A stretch of 64,000 bases of DNA from Geobacter sp. (GTDB taxonomy: Bacteria; Desulfobacterota; Desulfuromonadia; Geobacterales; DSM-12255): the NCBI GenBank assembly GCA_009684525.1, contig WKKR01000002.1, positions 496,001 through 560,000 on the forward strand, written 5' to 3'. Below, piece by piece: positions 37,001 through 44,673 of this stretch (the first letter of the stretch is position 1; each line of letters opens with the position of its first letter). Below the pieces are notes generated by a model. That model saw only the letters and a list, made by a program, of their open reading frames with translations, had not been told where the DNA came from and did no database searches. A program made the position numbers and the translations under genes.

Positions 37001-37900
37001 GGAGGCTGTAGCGGCACCTGCGAAACGCCCGACGGTTACGAAGTAGAGGGAAAACTCGACAGCGTCGCGTTTGCCCGCCTGGCCGTGCTCCCCTCGGTCG
37101 ATGCGTCATTTACCCAGCGGACCGGGATCAACCCCAACTCGCGGTATGCATTCAGGGTGAGGTCGTACAAGGGCTTCCTCGAAGGGTTCGACAAGGGGAT
37201 TCAGGCCGCGGCCTGGGGTCAGCAGGGTGCCCTGTATTCTTCTTCCGGCGTGGTCTCTTCCAGCGACGCCACGGCACCGATCAACCTGTCCGGAAGCGAT
37301 GGCTCGGCCAATATTACCGCGGCCAACGGGGCGGTGCAGCTTGCCACGGCAAGTGCCGGCGGCGGTCTGGCGAGCAGCTACAATTATTCGCGTCTGACAC
37401 TGACCGATGTTTCAGCCATTCACGACAACTTCGATGTCCAGATCGACTACAGCCTTGTCGATCCGCCGGCGACCCTGGCCCAATACCACGTGTACGGTCG
37501 TCTGCACATCGGCTTCCCCAACGGCACCGGCTCCAACTTTGCCTATGTCGAGCGCTCCGGGAACAGTTACAGCGCCACCATCATGGCGAACGGGGCGCAG
37601 TCCGCGAACAGCTTCCTTACCGGCGATTCCATCGGCAAGCTCAGGCTGACCCGGATGGGCGACCGGATCTCCGCCTATGCCTGGACGGGGGGCGCGTGGG
37701 TGCTGATCCATGAGGTTACGGGTGCCACCACAGCCGCGGCAAACCAGGCAAACGTGACTCAGTATGTCCAGCGGAACGAGGCGGCAACGTTGAAGGTCAG
37801 CATCGACAACTTCGAGGCAACCTCGCAGCGCTCCGCCTACAGCAACGAGGCTTTAACGACGACGTCTCCCTATGTCCCGGGAGCCAATACCTGTCCGTAG
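31007..37900 (+). CDS. Giant secreted beta-propeller/fibronectin type III protein
   Basis: A 2297-aa exported protein. The signal peptide covers about residues 20-44 (AALVVAVTAAVLSPAVASA). Two blocks of SBBP-type beta-propeller repeats (about 45-545 and 655-1100) carry units such as DAAGNVIVTGY and DFYTIKYNGATGARIWERTYDG. An FN3 domain separates them (about 555-650), and ten more FN3 domains follow (about 1105-2045; typical WxxVxGxxGYxIER strand). The C-terminus (about 2055-2285) is a lectin/LamG-like beta sandwich ending in PGANTCP. No membrane anchor is seen. GGAGGG precedes ATG 31007. Being just after the cytochrome gene, it probably acts as an extracellular scaffold or adhesin. Confidence 0.92.
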   Translation: MGSVQDRIVARRSCFANWRGIARMAAALVVAVTAAVLSPAVASAKGGDVVWSSRDVRPHRQEAVASVVDAAGNVIVTGYRNLKNDPNDDFWTIKYRADGTIAWQAAYDQAAHGQDQALAVAVDANNDVIVAGFVWNGLNKDLYLIKYDGSTGAAIWSDTYNGPADGADVGTSLAIDRVNNKIYVGGYSQNGAGNDDYLLLRYANPTSGPANPPDGPAIIYAGSAGGADRVTAVTCGTTGVAVTGSSWNGLKNDIMTVAYGFGGSLLWEKRHPGVGTFGDNGRQVRFDSAGNVIVTGTAGNAIDYDIYTAKYRAADGEVLWEKTYNGAFDDEPAALWVDAAGDAYVAGYTWTLSGANDFYVAKYRSVDGAVVWQQSFNSALENSDIATATGIVVDETVGGGVYVTGYTEANGNFDFQTVKYTKASGHLIWHQSFNGAVNRNDRSVGIGLAPDGNVYVTGWSDQLAPLDGGTTAATGGSSNTIQVSGKSWSTNQWQDFFVMVTSGANAGAVRQVSGNTGDTLSLSVDFGSPIAAGDTYYLYDKDDYDTQVIRYDHGTLDPPTGLVAEPLSKQADSTYTVRLTWEDNTTDEDGFVIERKMGEYGTWGVVATVGANVTTYDDPGLVENNYYYYRVKSYRVAEESYPSTDTHTLTLLVTYAQPDWSYIFDSTYHLEDYARAISVGSDDHPVVTGESDSGSVGMFDYYTVKLNRADKSVIWADRFDSMQNEMDHGVALAVDSANNVIVTGFSFQYFAPVSKNIYSIFTLKYPSAGPPITWERQYNGPGGIDDRATAVASATDGSITLVVGYGKNVQNNDDIYLVKYLADGTQAWAATPFDGGRNDYPSSVALDAAGNVVIVGYSQNSTGLPEDLTNYDIFVAKYSGATGAMLWHELYRVSGTTNNRAMSVALDPDNDPYVTGFVVNAAGNEDFYTIKYNGATGARIWERTYDGPVQGDDRAVAIKVDPIAGSNPLDGNIVVVGTQLTSADDQDIHLIRYNKAGDLVWERTLQRPHIDDAAVAMTMDAAGYIYIAADSGSDLDKDILGVIYDYEGTLLGATVYGGANGGMDESTAIAVNHKGEAFIAGYSTNASGNADYAVIKQKNNYILVPTPFSMEPQGNIDRLFLTWRDNTPGTSFRIERTLGPVTSGSIWNPVIVKPAGSTTHTDTGLQPGTLYCYRISAENGTLVSRKAVACATTALPSPSGLTLSAITTTGMTITWNNVAGNAGYKIERMPAGGSWSTLATLAADVTTYADSSLTPGTTYAYRISTNGVAGYSNPCTEVPAATLPLAPVQSAPTNLASTSVTLNWADVVGETGYEVWRKEGAAGTWGVLSPKPGQNVLTFNDSGLTPNTQYYYKIRAFNSSGSSADSAEQAVLTKFVSPTLTAASGFSATEIDIAWSDVTGETGYTVEYASCSYSNSSPTLCSTYLTSTSGWTTWTTAATLAADTTTYRKASLVAGTAYRFRVTATVTGNSSLPSNIRGSWTTLAQPVITIVPASETSLTISWVDITGETNYTVERKLSTDSVWGAAAAACTALNTNVLSCTDTGLALQTAYDYRLKAYNTVSNANLWVPQPQYSAVKQATTPLPAPVLNQLTVLSSSAIDLAWSNVAGNTGYEIERCSLNYPDNPTYANTSPTNTYWGACTVIGSVPQDQVTYSSTGLTTGYTYRYRVRDLYTGGYSGWSNILFATTTPAAPVMNAPTNPAASSLSISWSNVNGDTGYSLEWKQGATGTWTPVSFAMNTTSYTHTPVDSSLDYYYRVKAVTAYGSSPTSNEVSVLPAPTLNALSGITTSTINLSWNNVSGNNGYKIERKIGAGGSWSQIATVGANLTAYANTGCSAGTLYFYRVMAINPATGGGAFYSNEQSTFTLPTATTLTVSQVSSAEVDLAWLLRYGATDYKVERKTGTVGSWAEITSLAVAYAENYCGKPTPSIACPTISAASTVYRDAGLDANTTYCYQVKTANSSGTGAPSPEQCITTPSLASVVLSAAPSTFSVRLDWLAGGCSGTCETPDGYEVEGKLDSVAFARLAVLPSVDASFTQRTGINPNSRYAFRVRSYKGFLEGFDKGIQAAAWGQQGALYSSSGVVSSSDATAPINLSGSDGSANITAANGAVQLATASAGGGLASSYNYSRLTLTDVSAIHDNFDVQIDYSLVDPPATLAQYHVYGRLHIGFPNGTGSNFAYVERSGNSYSATIMANGAQSANSFLTGDSIGKLRLTRMGDRISAYAWTGGAWVLIHEVTGATTAAANQANVTQYVQRNEAATLKVSIDNFEATSQRSAYSNEALTTTSPYVPGANTCP

Positions 37901-37950
37901 TTCATGCGGGAGAGGATTTCGCTGCCTCTCGCAGAGAAAGGAGGCTGACC

Positions 37951-38010
37951 ATGAAGAAGCGCTACATCCCACCCAGAGTCGTCGGGAGCGCTGCGGTGCA
38001 TCCCTGTTGA
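37951..38010 (+). CDS. 19-codon small peptide, candidate RiPP precursor
   Basis: Reads MKKRYIPPRVVGSAAVHPC. AAAGGAGG (37938-37945) stands 5 bp ahead of the ATG, and a strong intrinsic terminator follows 24 bp after the stop, so this looks like a real, separately ended gene. The KKxYxxPxV start resembles leaders recognised by PqqD-type (RRE) proteins, such as lasso-peptide leaders with YxxP. A PqqD homologue, a radical SAM/SPASM enzyme and a SPASM protein lie at 48.5-50.8 kb on the same strand. The single Cys is the last residue. Function as a modified peptide is inference; it could also be a leader peptide or a chance frame. Confidence 0.5.
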   Translation: MKKRYIPPRVVGSAAVHPC

Positions 38011-38033
38011 TGAAGAATATTCCGCTGTTATGG

Positions 38034-38071
38034 AGGGCATTCACTATATATTGGTGATGCCCTTCTTTTTT
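38034..38071 (+). terminator. Intrinsic terminator after the 19-codon ORF
   Basis: Stem AGGGCATTCAC (38034-38044) with GTGATGCCCT (38054-38063), one bulged T, loop of nine, then TCTTTTTTC. It divides the array into an upstream cytochrome/FN3/peptide part and the downstream genes. Confidence 0.88.
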
Positions 38072-38110
38072 CTGGTAGGATACGGGAAAACGATAGTGGG
38101 GGATGGGGTG

Positions 38111-40150
38111 ATGACAGCCTGGTGTAAACGAGCGCTTTGGACCGGATTGATGGGGATGGCCTGCTGGTTCTGGCTCGTGGCGGCAGACCGGCCGGTCCAT
38201 GCTGCCGAGATCGAGGGGGTTGTGCTCAACGAGGCGGGCCCGGTGCCGGGCGGACAGGTAAAGGCGTATGCCCGGCTTGCCGACATTGCCTCCGGTACTC
38301 CGCTGGCTGTCTCGACAACCGGCGACAAGCCGGGGTTCTACCGCCTCGAACTGCCTGCGGGCAAGTATTACCTCGTTGCCGAAGGGACCGTTGCCGATAC
38401 GGCGTATTTCGCCTTTCACGGCGCCAACCCGGTGGTTGCCGGGGATGAAAAACTCTGGCTGCCATTCGCTGTGGTGCCCCACCGGGCGCCGGTCAGCCGT
38501 GCCGCCCCGGCGACGGCGCTCTCCGGTACCGTAACCTACCACGGGCAGCCGGTTTCGGTTGCACAGGTCTCTTTGTACGGTGCGGCCGGAGGCCGGTTCA
38601 AGGGGTTGGGGCTTTTGAGCAACGTCACGGCTGCAGACGGGGCTTTCCGTTTCTCTGTTGCCCCGGGCAGCTATCTGGTGGTTGCCCGCAAACGGGCCGC
38701 TGCCGATGGCTCCATGCAGCTCAGGAAAGGGGACCTGTTCTGCTTCTATCCGGGGAACCCGCTGCATGTTGCCGATAATGAGGAACTGAGCATAGAACTC
38801 CCCTGCTACCCCAAGGACGACGTGGACGGTTTTCTCGGCGCCGGCGCCTCGGTAAAGAAGAGCCGGGAGGGGCTGGCCCGATTCCGCGACAAGGGTGCAA
38901 CCGCTGCACGGGAAGGGTCAGTCCTTGCGGGGCGGGTCGTGGATATCGCCGGCAGGCCGGTCAAGATTTCCGTCCAGGCATACCGCCTGGCCCAGGGAAA
39001 GCCCTTCCTGATGCACTACCTCAGGCTGATGCCCGACCGGCAGGCAGAGACGGCCGCGGACGGGTCGTTCCGGCTCTCCCTGCCGTCTGACGGGGACTAT
39101 GCCGTTGTTGCCCGCGAGTATGCGGGGCAGGCTCCGCTTAAGGGGGAATGGTACGGTCTCTACGAAGGGAATGTGGACCATGCGGTCTCTGTCGCCCACC
39201 TGCCTGGCACTGCCGAGATCGTCGTCAGCAGGTTGATGTCCGCTACGGTCGACAGCAGGAAAAATACTGCGCAGGCCGCTGTGAAGGCTCATCACGGTCC
39301 GCTGCGGCTCGCCGATGCGGTCATCTCCGCAGACACCACCTGGTCGGGCGAGGTGGAAATCAGCGGTACCGTGCTGGTCGGTCGCAGGGCAACCCTCACC
39401 ATCCTCCCCGGAACCAGGGTCAGGTTCCTGAAGGTCGACCGGAACAACGACGGCATCGGCGACGGTGAGCTGCGCGTCCTGGGGCGGCTCGTTGCACAGG
39501 GTACGGCCCGGCAGCCGGTTCGTTTCATGTCCGGGGAAACCAGTCCGCAGGCCGGGGACTGGTCATATCTCCTGGTCTATGCTGCCGAGGGGGTGAGCAT
39601 CCTGGACCACTGCCGGGTGGAGGACGCCTTCACCGGCCTCCAGGTCCATTTTTCCCAGGCAAAGGTCACCAATTCATCTTTTCGCGGCAACCAGGAGGGG
39701 ATCCGCTTCGGTCGTGCCGAGCTGACCATCGAGCATAACGACTTCGACGCAAACCGTTACGGAATCCGCCATACCCGGCTTGAGGGGCCGGTGCTGATAC
39801 AGTACAATACCATCAGGCGGAACGAGGTCGGGATCTTCCTGGTCCCCTCGAACCAGAATGTGGTCAATTTCGAGGATACCTTTAACCTCAAGGAGGCGCC
39901 TGCGCCCTATCAGCCGGTGGTCCGTTTCAACAGCCTGGTCGGGAACCGGGAGTACGCCTATAAGTTCGGCGAACGCCAGGGGTACGATATCGATCTGCGG
40001 GACAACTGGTGGGGTTCCGTATCGGAGCGGAGCATCCGGGCAGGCATTTACGATGGCAGTGACGACCCGACCCTGGGAAAGGCCGGGATTGCGCCCTTTC
40101 TGCGCTCACCTGCGCAGGGGGTCGGACCACGGAAGGAGGGAGCGCTATGA
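38111..40150 (+). CDS. Exported Cna-B-like/beta-helix protein
   Basis: A 679-aa exported protein. The start ATG 38111 is chosen over the frame from 38030, which lies inside the terminator; a GGGGTG stretch precedes it. A signal peptide covers about residues 10-36 (ending VHAAEI). Three carboxypeptidase-regulatory/Cna-B-like beta domains follow (about 37-125, 135-225 and 270-370; e.g. IEGVVLNEAGPVPGGQVKAY and GSFRLSLPSDGDYAVVARE). Then a right-handed parallel beta-helix begins near residue 405 with TTWSGEVEISGTVLVGRRA and TILPGTRVRFL. NosD/CASH-like turns (NSSFRGNQEGIRF, IEHNDFDANRYGIR) run to the end. Translation is coupled with the next gene (4-bp overlap). Likely a periplasmic or surface structural protein. 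Confidence 0.85.
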   Translation: MTAWCKRALWTGLMGMACWFWLVAADRPVHAAEIEGVVLNEAGPVPGGQVKAYARLADIASGTPLAVSTTGDKPGFYRLELPAGKYYLVAEGTVADTAYFAFHGANPVVAGDEKLWLPFAVVPHRAPVSRAAPATALSGTVTYHGQPVSVAQVSLYGAAGGRFKGLGLLSNVTAADGAFRFSVAPGSYLVVARKRAAADGSMQLRKGDLFCFYPGNPLHVADNEELSIELPCYPKDDVDGFLGAGASVKKSREGLARFRDKGATAAREGSVLAGRVVDIAGRPVKISVQAYRLAQGKPFLMHYLRLMPDRQAETAADGSFRLSLPSDGDYAVVAREYAGQAPLKGEWYGLYEGNVDHAVSVAHLPGTAEIVVSRLMSATVDSRKNTAQAAVKAHHGPLRLADAVISADTTWSGEVEISGTVLVGRRATLTILPGTRVRFLKVDRNNDGIGDGELRVLGRLVAQGTARQPVRFMSGETSPQAGDWSYLLVYAAEGVSILDHCRVEDAFTGLQVHFSQAKVTNSSFRGNQEGIRFGRAELTIEHNDFDANRYGIRHTRLEGPVLIQYNTIRRNEVGIFLVPSNQNVVNFEDTFNLKEAPAPYQPVVRFNSLVGNREYAYKFGERQGYDIDLRDNWWGSVSERSIRAGIYDGSDDPTLGKAGIAPFLRSPAQGVGPRKEGAL

Positions 40151-40935
40151 GAATCGCATGCAGGGGGCTGATTGCGGCCGGGTTGGTGCTGCTGCTGGCT
40201 GGAGCCGGCATTGCCGCGGAGCGGCAGACCGGCACGTTGACCGGAAAACTGGCGCAAAAGAATGGCGCACCGCTGTCCGGGGGGCTGGTCTTCTTTTTCA
40301 ACCAGGTTTCAGGGCCGCCACCTTCGCCCGAGGAATACTGGCGGGTCCCGGATGAGATCGCCGACCTGGACAACGACGGCCGGTTTTCCGCTGAGCTCCT
40401 GGAAGGGACCTACTTCGTTGGGGCCATTCAACGGATGGGGGCCAAGGAGGTCGGACCGCCCATCGAGGGTGACCTGTTCCTCGTCGGCCGCGATCCGCAG
40501 GGCAAGCCCCGGACCTTCACGGTCAAGGCCGGTCAGCAGCAGGATCTGGGGACGATTGCCGGTGCGCTCCCTTTCGGCAAGACAACCGTACGGCCCGGAA
40601 CCACCGGGATCGAAGGGGTGGTGGTCGGCCCTGAGGGCAAACCCGTTGTCGGCGTCTTCGTCTTTGCCTTCCTGACCCCGGCCATGGTGGGACGGCCGCT
40701 GTTCGTGTCGGAAAAGACCGGCCCGGACGGCAGGTTTCTCCTGCGGCTCGCCGAGGGGGGAGAGTACTATCTGAAGGCCAAGGAACTCTACGGCGGCGGT
40801 CCACCCCGGCAGGGGGGGATCATCGGCGCCTATGGCGACGACGAACCCAAGGCGGTGAAGGTCAAGTCCGGAGCCATTGCCAAGGGGATCAGTATCAAGG
40901 GGTTGCGGTTCCCTGGTCAGGGGCGTAAGCCCTGA
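40147..40935 (+). CDS. Exported carboxypeptidase-regulatory-like protein
   Basis: A 262-aa exported protein. Signal peptide about residues 4-23 (LIAAGLVLLLAGAGIAA). Two Cna-B/CarboxypepD_reg-like beta sandwiches follow: about 30-125 (GTLTGKLAQKNGAPLSGGLVFF..., FSAELLEGTYFVGAI) and 150-255 (GIEGVVVGPEGKPVVGVFVFA, GRFLLRLAEGGEYYLKAKE). Pairs of these domains usually mediate adhesion or stiffness. Its ATG overlaps the stop of the upstream gene. No catalytic residues are visible. Confidence 0.8.
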   Translation: MRIACRGLIAAGLVLLLAGAGIAAERQTGTLTGKLAQKNGAPLSGGLVFFFNQVSGPPPSPEEYWRVPDEIADLDNDGRFSAELLEGTYFVGAIQRMGAKEVGPPIEGDLFLVGRDPQGKPRTFTVKAGQQQDLGTIAGALPFGKTTVRPGTTGIEGVVVGPEGKPVVGVFVFAFLTPAMVGRPLFVSEKTGPDGRFLLRLAEGGEYYLKAKELYGGGPPRQGGIIGAYGDDEPKAVKVKSGAIAKGISIKGLRFPGQGRKP

Positions 40936-40963
40936 GCCGGTGCGACCCGGAAGGGGGCGAGAT

Positions 40964-41338
40964 ATGAAGTGTGCCAGGCTGGTGCTGCTGGTGGGGGTTT
41001 TGTGCTGTTGTGCGGGGACGATGCCGGCATGGGGGCTGGAAGTCCCCGGTGGCCGGGACCATCCCCTGCTGAGCGGGGGGGACCGTCGTCCCCACATCCC
41101 GCGCATGCTGGATAAGTTCGGGCCGATGACCCTGTCGCTGGCCGACCTCCTGGAGAAGCGCCCCGAAGGGGCGACGGCCGTCGAAGTTGCGCAGCTGCTC
41201 CGGGAGATGGGGCAGGAGCTGCACGACATGTATGCGCTCTCCATGTCGGTCACCCAGACCACCGCCGAGGCGGACGAACTGTTCCGGCAGGTGCAGGAGA
41301 CGGAGAAAAAGATCAAGGCGTTGCGTGAGAGACTGTGA
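40964..41338 (+). CDS. Small exported helical/coiled-coil protein
   Basis: A 124-aa protein with an N-terminal signal peptide (about residues 4-24, CARLVLLVGVLCCCAGTMPAWG). The remainder is helical: MTLSLADLLEKR, VAQLLREMGQELHDMYALS, and a charged heptad-like end (AEADELFRQVQETEKKIKAL). The frame continues upstream to 40877, but AAGGGGG (40951-40957) fits ATG 40964. The GTG start of the next gene overlaps its stop, so it is translationally coupled. No known family; perhaps a structural or chaperone-like partner of the neighbouring beta-helix proteins. Confidence 0.7.
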   Translation: MKCARLVLLVGVLCCCAGTMPAWGLEVPGGRDHPLLSGGDRRPHIPRMLDKFGPMTLSLADLLEKRPEGATAVEVAQLLREMGQELHDMYALSMSVTQTTAEADELFRQVQETEKKIKALRERL

Positions 41339-43872
41339 AAAAGGCTGCTAGCGTTTCGGAAAGCGGGCCGGTCGCCGTTGCCGGACGCCGCGGCAGCACT
41401 GCTGCCGGCTGGCTGGCCGGCCTCATCTGCCAGGTGCTGGTCGTCTGCTGCGGGGCTTTTCCCGCAGCTGCGACGGTCCTGACTGCCGATACGGTCTGGA
41501 GCGGGACCGTCACCCTTAACGAGGATCTGCTTGTCCCCTCCGGAATCACCCTCACCATTCTGCCCGGCACCGATGTCAGGGTGGTGGCGGCAGAGAGCAC
41601 CAAGACCGATCCTGAATACCTCTCCCCCTTGACCGAGATTACCGTCCGCGGTGTCTTGAAGGCAGAAGGGAGCAGTGCTGCACCGATCCGGATCGCCGGG
41701 GTGGCGCCGGGCACGCCCGGCGCATGGGCAGGGATCATGATCGACGGCGGATCAGCCAGGTTCGGCCACTGCCGGATCGAGGATGCCGAGGCCGCCCTGC
41801 ATCTGTTGGCCGGGGAGGCAGAGCTTGACAGCTCCACCCTTACGGGAAACCGTTACGGTCTGGTTGCCCAGGGGAAGCTGAGCCGGGTCCGGCTGACCGG
41901 CAGCAGCATCCGGGAGAACGACTACGGGGTCTCCCTCTTCGACGGTGCCCGGCTTGACGAGAAGGGGGGGCAGGTCGCGGCCAACCGGAAACGGGACCGT
42001 CGCGCCTGGGACGATCCCCCGACGGACGTTTCGCCGAATCCGCCGGCGCCCACAAAACTGCCGGTCGCCAGGGTCTACCGCGACGAGGTCCTTCTGGGGG
42101 AGACCGTCTGGCAGGGTCGGATCGAGGTGGCGGGCCAGGTCAGGGTCCCGGAGACCGCCCGGCTGGTCATCCTGCCGGGAACCATCGTGGAATTCAGACG
42201 GCGTGACACCAACGCTGACGGTATCGGCGAAAACGGGCTCCTGATCCAGGGGGTCCTGGTGGCCAAGGGGATGCCGGACCGGCAGATCCTGTTCCGCTCG
42301 GCAGAGCCGCAACCGACCATGGCCGACTGGGATGCCATTAACATCATGAACAGCGACGGCATCCAGAACCTGATCGAGTACTGCCGGATCGAGAACGCCT
42401 ACCGCGGGCTGCATTTCCACTTTTCCAACGTGCTGGTCAACCGCTCCCAGTTCAGCAACAACTATCGGGGGATCCAGTTCCAGGAGTCCAGGGTCGATCT
42501 CCGCAACAACCGTTTCAGCGGCAACAAGAGCGCTGTCCAGGGGAGGGATTCCGAGGTTTCGTTCACGGGCAACCGCGTCGTCGCCAATCTGCGTGGGGTC
42601 AATTTCTTCCGCGCCGATGCCGTCGTCAGGGACAACCGGTTTTCGCACAATGCCCTGGATGGCCTCAGGCTGAGGGATTCCTCGGCCGTGGTGGAACAGA
42701 ACACGATCGACGGCAACCGCTATGGCGTCATGGCCCAGGACACGCTCTACGGCAGGTATACCGGCAACGTCGTGGTCCGCAATGCCGAGATCGGTTTTTC
42801 CCTGAAGAACCTGGACAACCTGGAGATCTCCGGGAACTTTGTCGCCGCTAACGGCATAAACGGCATGAGCCTCCAGGACGTCAGGGCGCTGGTCCGCGGC
42901 AACAGCTTCACCGGCAACGGCGAACGGGGCCTGGGGATCATCTCCTTCGACGGGACCATCACCGGCAACTCCTTTAGCGACAACGGCCTCTATGCCATCG
43001 ACCTGGAAGGGAGCCGGGACGTATCGGCTCCGGCCAACTGGTGGGGCGGGAAACAGCCGGAAACGGTGATCTGCGACCGTGACGACATCCCCGGCCGGGG
43101 GAGGGTCGTGGCGGGTTCCCCGAGCACCGGCCCGCTCCCCTTTGTCTGGCCCCTGGCCGAGGTGCCGGTGAGTCTCACCTGGCAGGGGACGGTGGCGGTG
43201 AAGGGGCAGGTCGCGGTCCCCTCCGGGGTTTCCCTGGCCGTGACGCCGGGGAGCACGGTCCGTTTTTCCGCCGATGCCGGCCTTTCCGTAAAAGGCAAGC
43301 TCCTTGCAACAGGAGAAAAGGCGCAACGTATCACTTTCCGGGCGGATGGCGCCCCGCAGCCCGCTGCATGGGGGGAAATCCTCCTTGAGCATGCCACCGG
43401 AAGCCGACTGGAATACTGTGACATCACGTCGGCCACCTGGGGAATCCACAGTCATTTCACAAACCTGGTGGTGAAAAACTGTCGTTTCAGCGGAAACTAC
43501 GGCGGCATGCGCTTCCGGAGCGGCCCGGTCGAGGTGTCCCGCTCGCTGTTCCGCGACAATGTCATCGGCATCCGCTCCTACCGGGGGAATGCCCACATCA
43601 CTGAGAACGTCATCACCGGCAACGAGACCGGCATCTTCGTGCGGGAAAAGGGGAGCGGTCTGGAGATCAGGCGGAACAGTCTTGCCGGCAACAACGGCGT
43701 GGCCATCAGGGTAGGCGATTTCAATGACGAGGATGTCCGGGCCCCGGAAAACTGGTGGGGGGTCGATGAGCCGGGTAGCATGATCTTCGATGCCCGCCAG
43801 GAGAGCGGCATCGGTTTTGTCCGCTTCGAGCCGGTGCTGAACGGGCCGCTGCAGACCGGACCGGAGGAATAA
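41335..43872 (+). CDS. Large exported right-handed beta-helix protein (NosD/CASH-like)
   Basis: An 845-aa exported protein. The start is GTG 41335, overlapping the upstream stop by 4 bp. The signal segment is about residues 24-46 (GWLAGLICQVLVVCCGAFPA). Three linked beta-helix modules each start with a WxG...TILPGT-like cap: about residues 50-80, 255-300 (TVWQGRIEVAGQVRVPE) and 610-650 (LTWQGTVAVKGQVAVPSG). Each is followed by rungs such as SQFSNNYRGIQF, NRFSGNKSAVQ, NSFTGNGERGLGI. The same cap appears once in the 679-aa protein, so the modules are duplicated. NWWG motifs close two modules. Probably a structural or glycan-binding surface protein; enzyme activity cannot be excluded. Confidence 0.85.
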   Translation: MKKAASVSESGPVAVAGRRGSTAAGWLAGLICQVLVVCCGAFPAAATVLTADTVWSGTVTLNEDLLVPSGITLTILPGTDVRVVAAESTKTDPEYLSPLTEITVRGVLKAEGSSAAPIRIAGVAPGTPGAWAGIMIDGGSARFGHCRIEDAEAALHLLAGEAELDSSTLTGNRYGLVAQGKLSRVRLTGSSIRENDYGVSLFDGARLDEKGGQVAANRKRDRRAWDDPPTDVSPNPPAPTKLPVARVYRDEVLLGETVWQGRIEVAGQVRVPETARLVILPGTIVEFRRRDTNADGIGENGLLIQGVLVAKGMPDRQILFRSAEPQPTMADWDAINIMNSDGIQNLIEYCRIENAYRGLHFHFSNVLVNRSQFSNNYRGIQFQESRVDLRNNRFSGNKSAVQGRDSEVSFTGNRVVANLRGVNFFRADAVVRDNRFSHNALDGLRLRDSSAVVEQNTIDGNRYGVMAQDTLYGRYTGNVVVRNAEIGFSLKNLDNLEISGNFVAANGINGMSLQDVRALVRGNSFTGNGERGLGIISFDGTITGNSFSDNGLYAIDLEGSRDVSAPANWWGGKQPETVICDRDDIPGRGRVVAGSPSTGPLPFVWPLAEVPVSLTWQGTVAVKGQVAVPSGVSLAVTPGSTVRFSADAGLSVKGKLLATGEKAQRITFRADGAPQPAAWGEILLEHATGSRLEYCDITSATWGIHSHFTNLVVKNCRFSGNYGGMRFRSGPVEVSRSLFRDNVIGIRSYRGNAHITENVITGNETGIFVREKGSGLEIRRNSLAGNNGVAIRVGDFNDEDVRAPENWWGVDEPGSMIFDARQESGIGFVRFEPVLNGPLQTGPEE

Positions 43873-43875
43873 CGG

Positions 43876-44628
43876 GTGAGGGCCAGGTTTGGATTCGGAG
43901 TGCTGCTCCTCGTGCTGCTGATCGCCGCGGTCGCCCAGGGAGAAGGCCGCCTTCTGCAGGGGGTGATCCTGGATGAGGCCGGTAGGCCAGTGGCCGGGGC
44001 AGAGCTTTTTCTCTACGATTCCCCCCGGATCAAGCGCCCTGCCGATTTCATCTCGGCAAAGACCGCCAGCGATGGCAGGTATTCCCTCCAGGTTCCTGCT
44101 GCCACGTACTGGGCTGTGGCACGGGTGCGGCACGGGGACAAATTCGGTCCGCTCATGCCGGGGGACCTGCATTCAGGCGACCCCCAGGAACTCGACCTCT
44201 CCGGCAGCGACCTGCAGGCGGACTTTACCGTGGCCGATATCCGCGCCACGGCCAGGGCCAGGGAAAAGACCCGTAGCGACCTGGCGCGGGTGGCAGGGCG
44301 CATTACCGATCAGGAAGGGAAGCCGGTTGCCGGAGCTGCCGTCTCTGTCTGGCGCGAACCGGTAACCGCGCGCCTGCCGGATGTCGTTTCGGGTTGGAGC
44401 GATGCCGATGGCGGCTATCTCCTCTTTCTGCCGGCAGGGACGTACACAATGACGCCTACTGCCACGTTTCCTCCTCCACCGCCCCGCGCGGAGTTGCACC
44501 GGGTAGTGATCCATGAGGGGGAGAAGGCGCTGGTCCTGGACCTGCAGCTAACGACCGAAGAGCCTGCACCCGCAGCCCTCAACGCAGGCGGTTCGCCGGG
44601 CGACGGACTGTCGATCAGCGATGAATAG
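43876..44628 (+). CDS. Exported Cna-B/carboxypeptidase-regulatory-like protein
   Basis: A 250-aa exported protein with a GTG start at 43876, 3 bp after the upstream stop. Signal peptide about residues 4-22. Two Cna-B-like repeats: about 25-110 (LLQGVILDEAGRPVAGAELFLY, DGRYSLQVPAATYWAVARV) and 135-225 (VAGRITDQEGKPVAGAAVSVW, GGYLLFLPAGTYTMTPTAT). The C-terminal 25 residues are low-complexity. It is similar in layout to the 262-aa protein, so the two are likely paralogues that diverged within this cluster. Confidence 0.8.
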   Translation: MRARFGFGVLLLVLLIAAVAQGEGRLLQGVILDEAGRPVAGAELFLYDSPRIKRPADFISAKTASDGRYSLQVPAATYWAVARVRHGDKFGPLMPGDLHSGDPQELDLSGSDLQADFTVADIRATARAREKTRSDLARVAGRITDQEGKPVAGAAVSVWREPVTARLPDVVSGWSDADGGYLLFLPAGTYTMTPTATFPPPPPRAELHRVVIHEGEKALVLDLQLTTEEPAPAALNAGGSPGDGLSISDE

Positions 44629-44673
44629 CCGGGCAGCCGGAACAGAAGACGGTTGTCCGGAAGGAGGAAGAAC

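Noticed and set aside
41752-44172. An 806-codon minus-strand frame across the beta-helix gene
   Set aside because: It runs across the junction of two plus-strand genes that have their own start signals and family features.
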